The position numbers and the translations under genes are program-made. From assembly GCF_013450155.1 (NCBI RefSeq), contig NZ_JACCKD010000002.1, forward strand, positions 1-52,490: a DNA stretch of 52,490 nucleotides, written 5' to 3'. The notes under the pieces were generated by a model. It did not search any database. It was given only the letters and a program-made list of their open reading frames with translations, and was not told the DNA's origin. Positions 7,613 through 15,460 of the stretch are shown here, in pieces (the stretch's first letter is position 1; every line of letters begins with the position of its first letter). Source of the stretch: Haloechinothrix aidingensis. Lineage in GTDB: Bacteria; Actinomycetota; Actinomycetes; Mycobacteriales; Pseudonocardiaceae.

Positions 7613-8839
7613 GTGAGCGGCAGGGAGTTCTTCACCGCACTGCCGGTATCCGAGGCGCTCGCCGGGTTCCGGCCGGGCAGGCGCACCGGCACCGAGCGTG
7701 TCGGCCGCGCCGACGCGCTGGGGCGCGTACCGGCGTCCGCGGTCACGTCGCGGACCGCACTTCCCGGGTTCACCCGCTCGACCGTGGACGGGTTCGCGGT
7801 ACGTGCCGCCGATACGCACGGCGCGAGCGAGGCGTTACCGGCCTACTTCGAGGTGGCCGGTTCCGTGCGGATGGGAGCTCCGGCAGCGGTCGCCGTCGGG
7901 CACGGTACGGCGGTCGCGGTACCGACGGGGGCGGCCCTTCCGGAGGGCGCCGACGCGGTGCTCATGGTGGAGCACACCCAGCAGACCATGCCGGGGATGA
8001 TCGAGGCGAGCCGTCCCGTCGCGGTCGGTGACGGGACGGTTCGCGCCGACGAGGACGTCGCTGCCGACGACGTGCTCGCCCCCGCGGGCCGCCCGCTGCG
8101 CGCCCAGGACCTCGGGTTGCTGGCCGCAGCAGGCACCGGCGACGTCGTGGTGCGCGCGAAGCCAAGGGTCGGCATCGTCTCCACCGGTGACGAGGTCGTG
8201 CCGCCCGAGACCGAGCAGCTGCTCGCAGGCCAGGTCCGCGACGCCACCGCGTCCGCGCTGGCCGGCCTGGTCATCGATGCCGGGGGCATCCCGTGCCCGC
8301 GCGGCATCGTGCCGGACGACGCGGGCGTGCTGACCAGGACGCTGGAAAAGGCCGCCCAGGAGTGCGACGTGGTCGTGGTCTCGGCAGGCTCGTCGGTCGG
8401 CGCGCGTGACGAGACGGTGGCCGCGGTGGAGGCACTCGGCGAGCCGGGGGTGTTCTGCCACGGGCTGGCCATCAAACCCGGCAAGCCCACGTTGCTCGCG
8501 CAGGCAGGCGAGGTCCCGGTCATCGGGCTTCCCGGCAACCCGCTGTCGGCACTGGTGGTGTTCCGACTGGTCGGTGTCCCCATCGTGCGCCGGGTCGGAG
8601 GTGTCACCCTGCCACCGGCCGAGCCGAGCACCACCGCGGAGCTCGCGCGCCGGGTGGCCTCGGCCGCGGGCAGGCTCGACGTGGTGCAGGTACGCGTGCA
8701 GGACGGCCGGGCGGTACCGCTGTTCGGAGCTTCCGCCCTGCTGTCGTTACTGACCACAGCGGACGGCTACGTGGTGATCGACGAGTCGGCCACCGGTCTC
8801 GACGAGGGTCAGCACGTCACGGTGACGCTGTACAGGTGA
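7613..8839 (+). CDS. moeA: Molybdopterin molybdenumtransferase MoeA
   Basis: 408 residues, the usual MoeA length. MoeA inserts molybdate (or tungstate) into adenylylated molybdopterin. Motifs present are STVDGFAVRAADT near residue 57, STGDEVV near 190, the SAGSSVGARD nucleotide/phosphate loop near 260, and the PGNPLSALV loop near 310. GTG 7613 follows GGAGGAAC at good spacing, 19 bases after the diaphorase stop. A second MoeA with an extra domain follows, so the operon carries a pair. Whether this copy handles Mo and the other W is unknown. Confidence 0.9.
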   Translation: MSGREFFTALPVSEALAGFRPGRRTGTERVGRADALGRVPASAVTSRTALPGFTRSTVDGFAVRAADTHGASEALPAYFEVAGSVRMGAPAAVAVGHGTAVAVPTGAALPEGADAVLMVEHTQQTMPGMIEASRPVAVGDGTVRADEDVAADDVLAPAGRPLRAQDLGLLAAAGTGDVVVRAKPRVGIVSTGDEVVPPETEQLLAGQVRDATASALAGLVIDAGGIPCPRGIVPDDAGVLTRTLEKAAQECDVVVVSAGSSVGARDETVAAVEALGEPGVFCHGLAIKPGKPTLLAQAGEVPVIGLPGNPLSALVVFRLVGVPIVRRVGGVTLPPAEPSTTAELARRVASAAGRLDVVQVRVQDGRAVPLFGASALLSLLTTADGYVVIDESATGLDEGQHVTVTLYR

Positions 8840-8868
8840 CCGCGATGAGAGCAGGTTCCCGCACGCGT

Positions 8869-8893
8869 CCGCCCGCCGCCGAGGTGCGGGCGG
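8869..8893 (+). terminator. GC-rich hairpin between the two moeA genes
   Basis: CCGCCCGC at 8869-8876 and GCGGGCGG at 8886-8893 form an 8-bp stem with a 9-base loop. There is no T-run. It could attenuate transcription or protect the upstream mRNA rather than end the operon fully. Confidence 0.35.
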
Positions 8894-8920
8894 CGGATCG
8901 GCCGGGGTAGGTTGGCGACC

Positions 8921-10927
8921 GTGCAGGACAGCCCGTTCATCAGCGACGTCCCCGCGGAGTCGGCCATCCAAGCATGGCGCCGGGCCTGCCTGTCCCATGG
9001 ATGCGCCGAGCGGACCGACACCGTCACGGTGGCACTGGCCGATGCGGTCGGGCGGGTGACTGCCGAGCCCGTCTGGGCCACCCGCTCCTCCCCCGTCGGC
9101 GACGTGGCGGCGATGGACGGCATCGCCGTACGCGCACAGGACACGCACGGCGCCAGCGAGACCACCCCGCTGTGGCTGGCGCCCGGCTCCTACGAGGTCG
9201 TCGACACCGGCGACCCGATGCCGGAGCGACGCGACGCAGTCATCATGCGCGAGCACGTGCACTACGTCGCCGGCGACTCCGGTCAGAGCGCCGAGATCCT
9301 GGCGGCGGTTCCGCCGTACCACAACGTCCGGTCCATCGGTGAGGACGTCAGTGCCGGCGAGCTGCTGCTACCCGAAGGACACCGGCTCCGGCCGGTCGAC
9401 GTCGCCGCCGCCGCGGCCGCCGGGGCGACGGAGCTGACCGTGCGGCGCACACCGCGGGTGGCGGTCATCCCGACCGGGGACGAGATCGTTCCGATCGGGT
9501 CCCCGCCGCGGCAGGACGAGATCGTCGACACCAACTCCCTCATGCTGGCCGCGCAGGCACGTGATGCCGGCTGCGAGGCGTGGACCACAGCCGTCCAGCC
9601 CGACGACACCTGCCGCATCGGCGCGGCGGTCCGCGACGCCTCGGCCACGGCCGACCTGGTCATCGTCATCGCCGGATCGAGCGCGGGTCGTGACGACTAC
9701 ACCGCCAGGGTGATCTCCGAGCAGGGCACCCTCGCGGTGCACGGCGTGGCGGTCCGGCCCGGCCACCCCGTCGTGCTCGGCGCCGTCGACGCCGCACCGG
9801 TGATCGGCATCCCTGGTTACCCGGTGTCGGCTGCCCTGACCTTCGACATCTTCGCCGCACCGATGCTCGCCGAGCTCGAGGGCGCGGCGCCACCGCACCG
9901 GCCGGCGGCTCGTGCCCGGCTGGCCAGGAAACTCCCCTCGGTGGTCGGCATGGACGACTGGGTGCGGGTACGCCTCGGCTCGGTCGGCGGAACGGTGGTC
10001 GCGACCCCCCTTCCGCGTGGCGCGGGTGTACTGACCTCACTCGTCCGCGCGGACGGGCTACTGTTCGTCCCCGCTGCGGTCGAGGGGCACCACGCGGGCG
10101 AGGAGGTGCAGGTTCAGCTGCTGCGCCGGTACCCGGAGATCGAACGCACGATCGTGGCCATCGGCTCCCACGACCTCGTGCTCGACCTCGCCGCCAACGC
10201 GCTCCGGTCGACCGACCCCACGCTGACGCTGGCGTCGTCCAATGTGGGCTCCCTCGGAGGGCTCGTGGCGTTGCGGGACGGGTTGTGCCATATCGCGGGC
10301 TCACACCTGCTGCACCCGGCGACCGGCGAGTACACGCTCCCCTACCTCGACGAGATGATGCCCGACCGCGAGCTCGCCGTGGTCCGCCTCGTGCATCGCG
10401 ACCAGGGCCTGCTCGTACCACCAGGCAACCCGCACGGCATCACCGACCTCGGCGACCTCGCCGAGCGGGACCTGTCCTACGTCAACAGGCAGCGCGGCGC
10501 GGGAACCAGGATGCTGCTCGACCACGAACTGCACCGCCGCGAGATCGACCCGCAGCGCATCAGCGGGTACGCGCGGGAGGAACCGACGCACCTCGCCGTA
10601 GCCGCCGCCGTCTCGGCGGGCCGCGCGGACTGCGGGCTCGGGATCCTGGCCGCAGCGCGAGCGTTCGGCCTGGACTTCGTGCCTGTCGCGCAGGAGCCCT
10701 ACGACCTCGTCCTCGACGCGCACACCCTGGACGACCCGCTGCTGGCTCCCCTGTGGGAGCTGCTGGACTCCCCCGGCTTCCAGGCCTCCATCCGCGAGCT
10801 GGGCGGCTACGACACCGAGGAGACCGGCCGGGTCGTTCATCGGCCGGGCGGCCGGGACCACGCCTCCGCGCGACCCGCGACACGCGAGCCCGACCGCGAC
10901 ACTCCACCGGCCCAGACATCTCCGTGA
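8921..10927 (+). CDS. MoeA fused to a C-terminal PBP-like ligand-binding domain
   Basis: 668 residues. Residues 1-~400 are MoeA-like, with MDGIAVRAQDTHGAS, PTGDEIV, AGSSAGRDDYT and PGYPVSAAL. The C-terminal ~240 residues resemble the PBP-like domain found on some archaeal and clostridial MoeA proteins (PBP_like, Pfam PF12727 as I recall it), with GAGTRMLLDHEL, HLAVAAAVSAGRADCGLG and DFVPVAQEPYDLVL. No signal peptide precedes it, so it works in the cytoplasm. The same domain ends the regulator at 11060-11980. It may bind the oxyanion or a pterin intermediate; this is inference. The GTG at 8921 has GGGGTAGG nine bases upstream; a TTG at 8912 is less likely. Confidence 0.85.
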   Translation: MQDSPFISDVPAESAIQAWRRACLSHGCAERTDTVTVALADAVGRVTAEPVWATRSSPVGDVAAMDGIAVRAQDTHGASETTPLWLAPGSYEVVDTGDPMPERRDAVIMREHVHYVAGDSGQSAEILAAVPPYHNVRSIGEDVSAGELLLPEGHRLRPVDVAAAAAAGATELTVRRTPRVAVIPTGDEIVPIGSPPRQDEIVDTNSLMLAAQARDAGCEAWTTAVQPDDTCRIGAAVRDASATADLVIVIAGSSAGRDDYTARVISEQGTLAVHGVAVRPGHPVVLGAVDAAPVIGIPGYPVSAALTFDIFAAPMLAELEGAAPPHRPAARARLARKLPSVVGMDDWVRVRLGSVGGTVVATPLPRGAGVLTSLVRADGLLFVPAAVEGHHAGEEVQVQLLRRYPEIERTIVAIGSHDLVLDLAANALRSTDPTLTLASSNVGSLGGLVALRDGLCHIAGSHLLHPATGEYTLPYLDEMMPDRELAVVRLVHRDQGLLVPPGNPHGITDLGDLAERDLSYVNRQRGAGTRMLLDHELHRREIDPQRISGYAREEPTHLAVAAAVSAGRADCGLGILAAARAFGLDFVPVAQEPYDLVLDAHTLDDPLLAPLWELLDSPGFQASIRELGGYDTEETGRVVHRPGGRDHASARPATREPDRDTPPAQTSP

Positions 10928-11046
10928 CGGGCGGCCCGGCACTCCAGCGACACCGCCGGATCGTTCCTCGTCCCGGCGGCGGGTGCCGCGCCGGCGCGCG
11001 GCCCGTCACGTGACGCGCTACCCCTATGCGCACCTCAGCATAAACT

Positions 11047-11059
11047 GTATACTGTATTC
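11047..11059 (+). promoter_or_regulatory. Promoter -10 and candidate autoregulatory operator of the regulator-tupABC operon
   Basis: GTATAC at 11047-11052, then T, then GTATTC at 11054-11059 repeats the core of the motif at the mobA-moaD start. TATACT at 11048-11053 is an excellent -10. It predicts a transcript starting at about the GTG codon at 11060, a leaderless message, consistent with no ribosome binding site there. A regulator bound here would cover the -10. Confidence 0.5.
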
Positions 11060-11980
11060 GTGACACAGTTGGTACAGGAACTGGCGAACGCTGTCGCGAG
11101 CGACGTCCTCACCGGACGGCTGCGACCGGGAGAGCCCGCACCGACGGTGCGCGCCCTCGCCTACCGGGCCGGGTGCTCTCCCGGCACCGCGGCGAAGGCC
11201 CACGCGCGGCTGCGCGACGCGGGGGTGATCGGCGGCCCACAACGCTCGACCGCTGTGGTCACCGCCACCGGCATCGAGTGTGCCCGCGCCATGCTCTCCG
11301 GTGACGTGAGCGCGCGGGTATCCGGCAGTGACGACCCGGCGCTGGACCTGCTCCTGGCCTCGCTCGGTTCGCGGGGCGAGCGCGTGGGGCACGTACGCGG
11401 CAGCGTCGCGGGGCTCGGATCGCTCGCGGCAGGCGAGAGCGACGCCGCGGCCGTACACCTGCGGGATGCGGTGACGGGGCGGGCCAACGACGCCGCAGCG
11501 CGCGGGATCCTGGGTGGCAGACCCGCCATGCTGGTACACCTGTGGCGCCGCGAACAGGGCATCGTCGTCGCGAAGGGAAACCCACCGGACGTTCGCGGGG
11601 TGGCAGACCTCGACGGGTTGGACCTCGTGTGGCGCTCGCCCGGCGCGGGCTCCCGGCTGCTGCTGAACCGGCTGCTGCGCGAGTCCGGAGCGACGCCCCG
11701 ACCACAGGGCGAACTGGCAGAGTCCCATATCGGGGTCGCGGTGGCCGTCTCGAGCGGCGCGGCCGACGCGGGACTGGCCGTGCGCTCGGCTGCCACGGCG
11801 GTCGACGCCGACTTCGTACCCGTCGGCCACGAGGACTTCGAGCTCGCCGTCAGCCCGGATGCCACGGCGGCGCTGGCCCCGCTGCTCGACGTGCTGGCAA
11901 CACGCTCGTTCCGGAAGCGGCTATCCATGATGGCCGGATACGACTTCGGCCGGACAGGTGAGTTCAGGGAGGCGACATGA
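11060..11980 (+). CDS. GntR-type winged-helix regulator with a C-terminal PBP-like sensor domain
   Basis: 306 residues. Residues ~1-70 are a GntR-like winged helix (DVLTGRLRPGEPAPTVRAL, then CSPGTAAKAHARLRDAGVI). Residues ~90-300 are a PBP-like domain with GAGSRLLLNRLLRESG, GVAVAVSSGAADAGLAVRSA and DFVPVGHEDFELAV, closely similar to the end of the MoeA fusion upstream. A DNA-binding head on the same ligand domain suggests it senses what the MoeA fusion binds: molybdate, tungstate or a pterin product. It is the first gene of the tupABC operon; its stop overlaps the tupA ATG (ATGA). The GTG start at 11060 sits right after the predicted -10, so the mRNA is probably leaderless. ModE-like function is inferred from context; it is not a ModE homologue. 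Confidence 0.8.
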   Translation: MTQLVQELANAVASDVLTGRLRPGEPAPTVRALAYRAGCSPGTAAKAHARLRDAGVIGGPQRSTAVVTATGIECARAMLSGDVSARVSGSDDPALDLLLASLGSRGERVGHVRGSVAGLGSLAAGESDAAAVHLRDAVTGRANDAAARGILGGRPAMLVHLWRREQGIVVAKGNPPDVRGVADLDGLDLVWRSPGAGSRLLLNRLLRESGATPRPQGELAESHIGVAVAVSSGAADAGLAVRSAATAVDADFVPVGHEDFELAVSPDATAALAPLLDVLATRSFRKRLSMMAGYDFGRTGEFREAT

Positions 11981-12798
11981 GAATGCGGTGGGCCCGCCTC
12001 GGCCCGGCAGTCGTACTGGCCGTGGTGACCGGGTGCGCATCAGGCTCGGCCGGGGGCGAGGCCGGCGGCCCCATGGTGCTGGCGACGACCACGAGCACGC
12101 AGAACACCGGGCTGCTCGACGCGATCCTGCCCGAGTTCGAGTCGACGACCGGGTGTACGGCAAAGACGGTGGCCGTCGGGTCGGGACAGGCCATGGCGAT
12201 GGGCGAGCGAGGTGAGGCCGATGCGGTGCTCGTGCACTCGCCGGAGGCGGAAGAGCGGTTCATGGAGCAGGGGCACGGTTCGCTCCGGCAGCCGGTGATG
12301 CACAACGACTTCGTCCTGGTCGGACCGCCGGGAGATCCGGTGGACCTGGACGGCGCAGGCAGCGCCGCCGAGGCGATGCGGCGGATCGCCGACGAGGGCG
12401 CGGCGTTCGCGTCCCGGGCCGACGACTCCGGAACCCATGCCAAGGAACTGTCCCTGTGGGACGAAGCAGGTGTCGAGCACTCCGGGCAGGCATACATCGA
12501 GACAGGTCAGGGCATGGGCGAGACACTGACGATCGCGAGCCAGCGGCAGGCGTACACATTGACGGATCGCGGCACGTACCTCGCCACGTCCGGGCTGGAC
12601 TCCGAGGTCGCGTTCGCCGGAACCGACGACCTCCGCAACGACTATCACGTGATCGTCGTCGACGGCGAGAACGTCAACAGCGGCTGCGCCGAGGCGTTCG
12701 CCGAGTGGATCCGCGACGAACCCACCCAGGAAGCCATCGCCGAGTTCGGCATCGAGGAATACGGGGAGCCGCTGTTCTTCCCGGATGCGGGGGCCTGA
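11977..12798 (+). CDS. tupA: Tungstate-type ABC transporter substrate-binding lipoprotein
   Basis: 273 residues. A short signal with lipobox VTGC puts the lipidated cysteine at residue 20. The mature start carries LATTTSTQNTGLL, the TTTS motif used by TupA proteins to grip tungstate. Further family blocks are SRADDSGTHAKE, TLTDRGTYLA and the C-terminal VNSGCAEAFAEWI. It would sit outside the membrane and pass oxyanion to TupB. ATG 11977 has AGGGAGG upstream and overlaps the regulator's stop. Selectivity of W over Mo is known for the TupA family but untested here. Confidence 0.88.
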   Translation: MRMRWARLGPAVVLAVVTGCASGSAGGEAGGPMVLATTTSTQNTGLLDAILPEFESTTGCTAKTVAVGSGQAMAMGERGEADAVLVHSPEAEERFMEQGHGSLRQPVMHNDFVLVGPPGDPVDLDGAGSAAEAMRRIADEGAAFASRADDSGTHAKELSLWDEAGVEHSGQAYIETGQGMGETLTIASQRQAYTLTDRGTYLATSGLDSEVAFAGTDDLRNDYHVIVVDGENVNSGCAEAFAEWIRDEPTQEAIAEFGIEEYGEPLFFPDAGA

Positions 12799-13454
12799 TG
12801 TCCGAGCCCGTCATCGAGGTTCTGTCCCGATCGGCACTGGTATCGGTCTCCGCGACGTCGATAGCGGCACTGCTCGGGATCTCCCTGGGCACCGCCCTGG
12901 CTCTGGTGCGCCTCGGCGACAACAGGGTGGTGATCGCTCTGGTCAACACAGGGATGGCACTGCCGACGGTGGTCGTCGGGCTGGTCGTGGCGATGCTGCT
13001 CTGGCGAAGCGGACCGCTCGGCGGTCTCGACCTGATCTACACCGTGCCCGGGATGATCATAGCCCAGGCGCTGATAGTCACCCCCCTTGTCACCGGGATC
13101 ACGATGGCCGCGTTGCGGCAACTGCCACGCCAGCTGTCCGACCAGCTCCGCACGCTCGGCGCCAACCGGCTGCAGATGGTGCTCCGCCTGTGGATCGAGG
13201 CGCGCGTGGCGCTGCTCGCCGCCGCGATGGCTGGTTTCGGGATCGCGATCTCGGAGGTGGGTGCCGTGACGATCGTCGGGGGCAACATCCACGGCCACAC
13301 CCAGGTGATGACCACCGCGATCGTGGAGAACGTCAGCAGAGGCGAGTTCGGCGTGGCGATCGTCTACGGCTCGATCCTGCTCGGACTCGCCTTCGTCATC
13401 AACGGGCTCCTCGCCTCTGTCCAGGGAAGGGCGGCCGTATGGGAGCGCAACTGA
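12798..13454 (+). CDS. tupB: Tungstate ABC transporter permease
   Basis: 218 residues with about five hydrophobic helices, for example SATSIAALLGISLGTALAL, VNTGMALPTVVVGLVVAML, and FVINGLLA near the end. The EAA-type cytoplasmic loop (TLGANRLQMVLRLWIEAR near residue 130) docks the ATPase. Length and layout fit TupB/ModB permeases. The ATG overlaps the tupA stop (TGATG), and the tupC ATG lies inside its 3' end, so the three proteins are likely made together. Confidence 0.88.
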   Translation: MSEPVIEVLSRSALVSVSATSIAALLGISLGTALALVRLGDNRVVIALVNTGMALPTVVVGLVVAMLLWRSGPLGGLDLIYTVPGMIIAQALIVTPLVTGITMAALRQLPRQLSDQLRTLGANRLQMVLRLWIEARVALLAAAMAGFGIAISEVGAVTIVGGNIHGHTQVMTTAIVENVSRGEFGVAIVYGSILLGLAFVINGLLASVQGRAAVWERN

Positions 13455-14548
13455 GAGTGGACGGTGTCCGGCACCACCGCGGTGGACACGAGGTCCTCCG
13501 CGTGGACTCGCTCGGCATCGACGGCGGCGAGCAGGTGTCGGTGCTCGGGCGGAACGGTGCCGGCAAGACGACGTTGCTGCGGCTGCTCGCGGCCGCCGAG
13601 ACGCCGCACACCGGTCAGGTGACCGTGGACGGGACCGGCACCGGGCACGGCGGTATCGCCCTGCGGCGGCGAGCCGCGTACGCCACCCAGCGTCCCGGGC
13701 TGCTCAGTACCAGCGTGCTGCGCAACGTCGTGTTGCCGTTGAAATGGCGGAAGATCCCCCGGAAGCAGCGCCGTGACCTCGCCGACGCCGCGCTCCGGCG
13801 AATGGGTGTGGCACACCTGGCCCACCGCCATGCCGCCGGGCTGTCCGGGGGTGAGCAGCAGCGGGTCAACCTCGCACGCGCGCTGGCCATCGACCCGGAC
13901 GTGCTCCTGCTCGACGAGCCGGCCGCGAGCCTGGACTCCGAGTCACGCCTGTCCTTCCTGCACGATCTCGGCCTCGCTCTCGCCGACCGTACGACCACCG
14001 TCGTGCACGTCTCGCACCGTGCGGACGACGCCCTGCGGCTGGCCGACCGGGTGATCGCTCTCGTCGGCGGGCACGTGCGCCAGGACGGCACGGCGGACGC
14101 CGTGATCCACCGGCCTGCGGACGCGAGCGTCGCCGCGCTCGTCGGATACGACAACCTGCTCGACGCCCAGGTCCGCGCGGACGGCGAGGTGGCGGTCGGC
14201 GGGGAGCGCACCGGACTGACCTGGCACGGCGCGCCGGGACCGGTCACGGTCGCGGCTTTCGCGATCGGCGTGTCCGTGTGGCCGGCCGGGGCGAGCGGCG
14301 TACCGGCACGTGTCGAGCGGGTGGTGCCGGGGCCGGGCTTGCGGACCGTCGTGCTCGACGGGGGCCAGCCGATCCTGGCCAGCATCCCGCTGCACGCTCC
14401 CGCTCCCGCTGCGGGTCAGCACGTGCGGCTCTCGATCGACCCCGGCCTCAGCAGGGTGTTGCCACGCTCGAAAGCCGCGAGCTCCGGCCCGCCGCAGTCA
14501 GCCGCGTGCTCCCGGCTGGTGCGGGTCGGCGCCGCGATCACGCCCTGA
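13439..14548 (+). CDS. tupC: Tungstate ABC transporter ATP-binding protein with a C-terminal TOBE-like extension
   Basis: 369 residues. Walker A is GRNGAGKTT (residue ~38), the ABC signature is LSGGEQQRVNLARAL (~137), Walker B is VLLLDEPAASLD, and the switch His is in VVHVSHRADDAL. The last ~120 residues are beta-rich and look like a TOBE/MOP-type domain, which in ModC and some TupC proteins binds oxyanion and can shut the transporter down. The ATG at 13439 overlaps tupB by 16 bases. No clear terminator follows; the next promoter starts 3 bases after the stop. Confidence 0.87.
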   Translation: MGAQLRVDGVRHHRGGHEVLRVDSLGIDGGEQVSVLGRNGAGKTTLLRLLAAAETPHTGQVTVDGTGTGHGGIALRRRAAYATQRPGLLSTSVLRNVVLPLKWRKIPRKQRRDLADAALRRMGVAHLAHRHAAGLSGGEQQRVNLARALAIDPDVLLLDEPAASLDSESRLSFLHDLGLALADRTTTVVHVSHRADDALRLADRVIALVGGHVRQDGTADAVIHRPADASVAALVGYDNLLDAQVRADGEVAVGGERTGLTWHGAPGPVTVAAFAIGVSVWPAGASGVPARVERVVPGPGLRTVVLDGGQPILASIPLHAPAPAAGQHVRLSIDPGLSRVLPRSKAASSGPPQSAACSRLVRVGAAITP

Positions 14549-14550
14549 AC

Positions 14551-14618
14551 TTGACGCGCATCACAGCATCTCGATAAGCTCATTTCACAAACCAAAACTA
14601 AGTTTTCGTATCGTGAAA
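14551..14618 (+). promoter_or_regulatory. Promoter and 36-bp palindromic operator of the glyoxylate operon
   Basis: TTGACG at 14551-14556 and TAAGCT at 14575-14580 are spaced by 18 bases and predict a start near 14587. Directly over it lies an inverted repeat: TTTCAC at 14583-14588 pairs with GTGAAA at 14613-14618, and the inner AAAACT pairs with AGTTTT. A protein bound here would block early transcription. IclR-family repressors (AllR type) commonly control such genes, but none is encoded in the window. Confidence 0.55.
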
Positions 14619-14632
14619 GCGAGTGAGACAAG

Positions 14633-15436
14633 ATGGCGCAGAAGGCAGGCCGCTTCGCGGTGAACTGCTCGCTGCTGTTCACCGAGCTTCCCGTGCTCGA
14701 ACGCCCCGCCGCCGCCAAGGCGGCCGGCTTCGACGCCGTCGAGTTCTGGTGGCCGTTCTCCGAGGCGGTCCCGTCCGGCGCCGAGGTCGACCGGTTCGTC
14801 ACCGCGCTCGGCGACGCGGGCGTGGCGCTCGTCGGGCTCAACTTCTTCGCCGGTGACATGCCGGGCGGGGACCGGGGCCTGGTGTCGTGGCCCGCCCGGG
14901 AACAGGAGTTCCGGGACAACGCCGCGCTCGTGGCGGCGATCGGCGAGCGCACAGGGTGCCGCGCGTTCAACGCGCTGTACGGCAACCGGATCGACGGCGC
15001 CGACCCGGCCGCACAGGACGAGCTGGCCATCGAGAATCTCGTGCACGCGGCCAAGACGGTCGAGTCGATCGGCGGGACCGTCCTCGTGGAGCCGGTCAGC
15101 GGCGCGCCGAAGTATCCCTTGCTGACCGCGGCCGACGCGCTGGCCGTGCTCGACAAGGTGCGTGCGCACGGCTCGAGCAATGTCGGCCTGCTCGCCGATC
15201 TCTACCACCTGAGCGTCAACGGCGACGACATCGCGCACGTCCTCGACGCCCACGCCGCGGAGATCGCGCACGTGCAGATCGCCGACGCCCCCGGCCGCAA
15301 CGAACCCGGCACCGGCGAGCTGGAGTTCGAGCGCTACTTCACGCAGCTCGACGCTCGCGGATACACCGGCTGGATCGGGCTCGAGTACAAGCCGTCCGGC
15401 GCCAGCGCCGACAGCTTCGACTGGATCAACAAGTAA
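14633..15436 (+). CDS. hyi: Hydroxypyruvate isomerase
   Basis: 267 residues, the usual length, with a TIM-barrel fold like xylose isomerases. It interconverts hydroxypyruvate and tartronate semialdehyde. Family blocks are FAVNCSLLFTELP, AGFDAVEFWWPF, GLNFFAGDMPGGDRG, LVEPVSG and GLLADLYHLSVNGDD, followed by HVQIADAPGRNEPG, which carry the metal-binding Glu, Asp and His residues. It heads a plus-strand run hyi-glxR-gcl-glxK whose promoter carries a strong palindrome. The ATG follows a purine-rich GAGTGAG. Confidence 0.9.
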   Translation: MAQKAGRFAVNCSLLFTELPVLERPAAAKAAGFDAVEFWWPFSEAVPSGAEVDRFVTALGDAGVALVGLNFFAGDMPGGDRGLVSWPAREQEFRDNAALVAAIGERTGCRAFNALYGNRIDGADPAAQDELAIENLVHAAKTVESIGGTVLVEPVSGAPKYPLLTAADALAVLDKVRAHGSSNVGLLADLYHLSVNGDDIAHVLDAHAAEIAHVQIADAPGRNEPGTGELEFERYFTQLDARGYTGWIGLEYKPSGASADSFDWINK

Positions 15437-15460
15437 GACACACGACGAGGAGCTACCACC

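Noticed and set aside
5629-7773. 714-codon open frame antisense to the diaphorase gene
   Set aside because: Shadow of NuoEF; no domain recognised.
11060-11980. Classical ModE regulator
   Set aside because: The N-terminus is GntR-like and the C-terminus is PBP-like, without the MOP domains of ModE.
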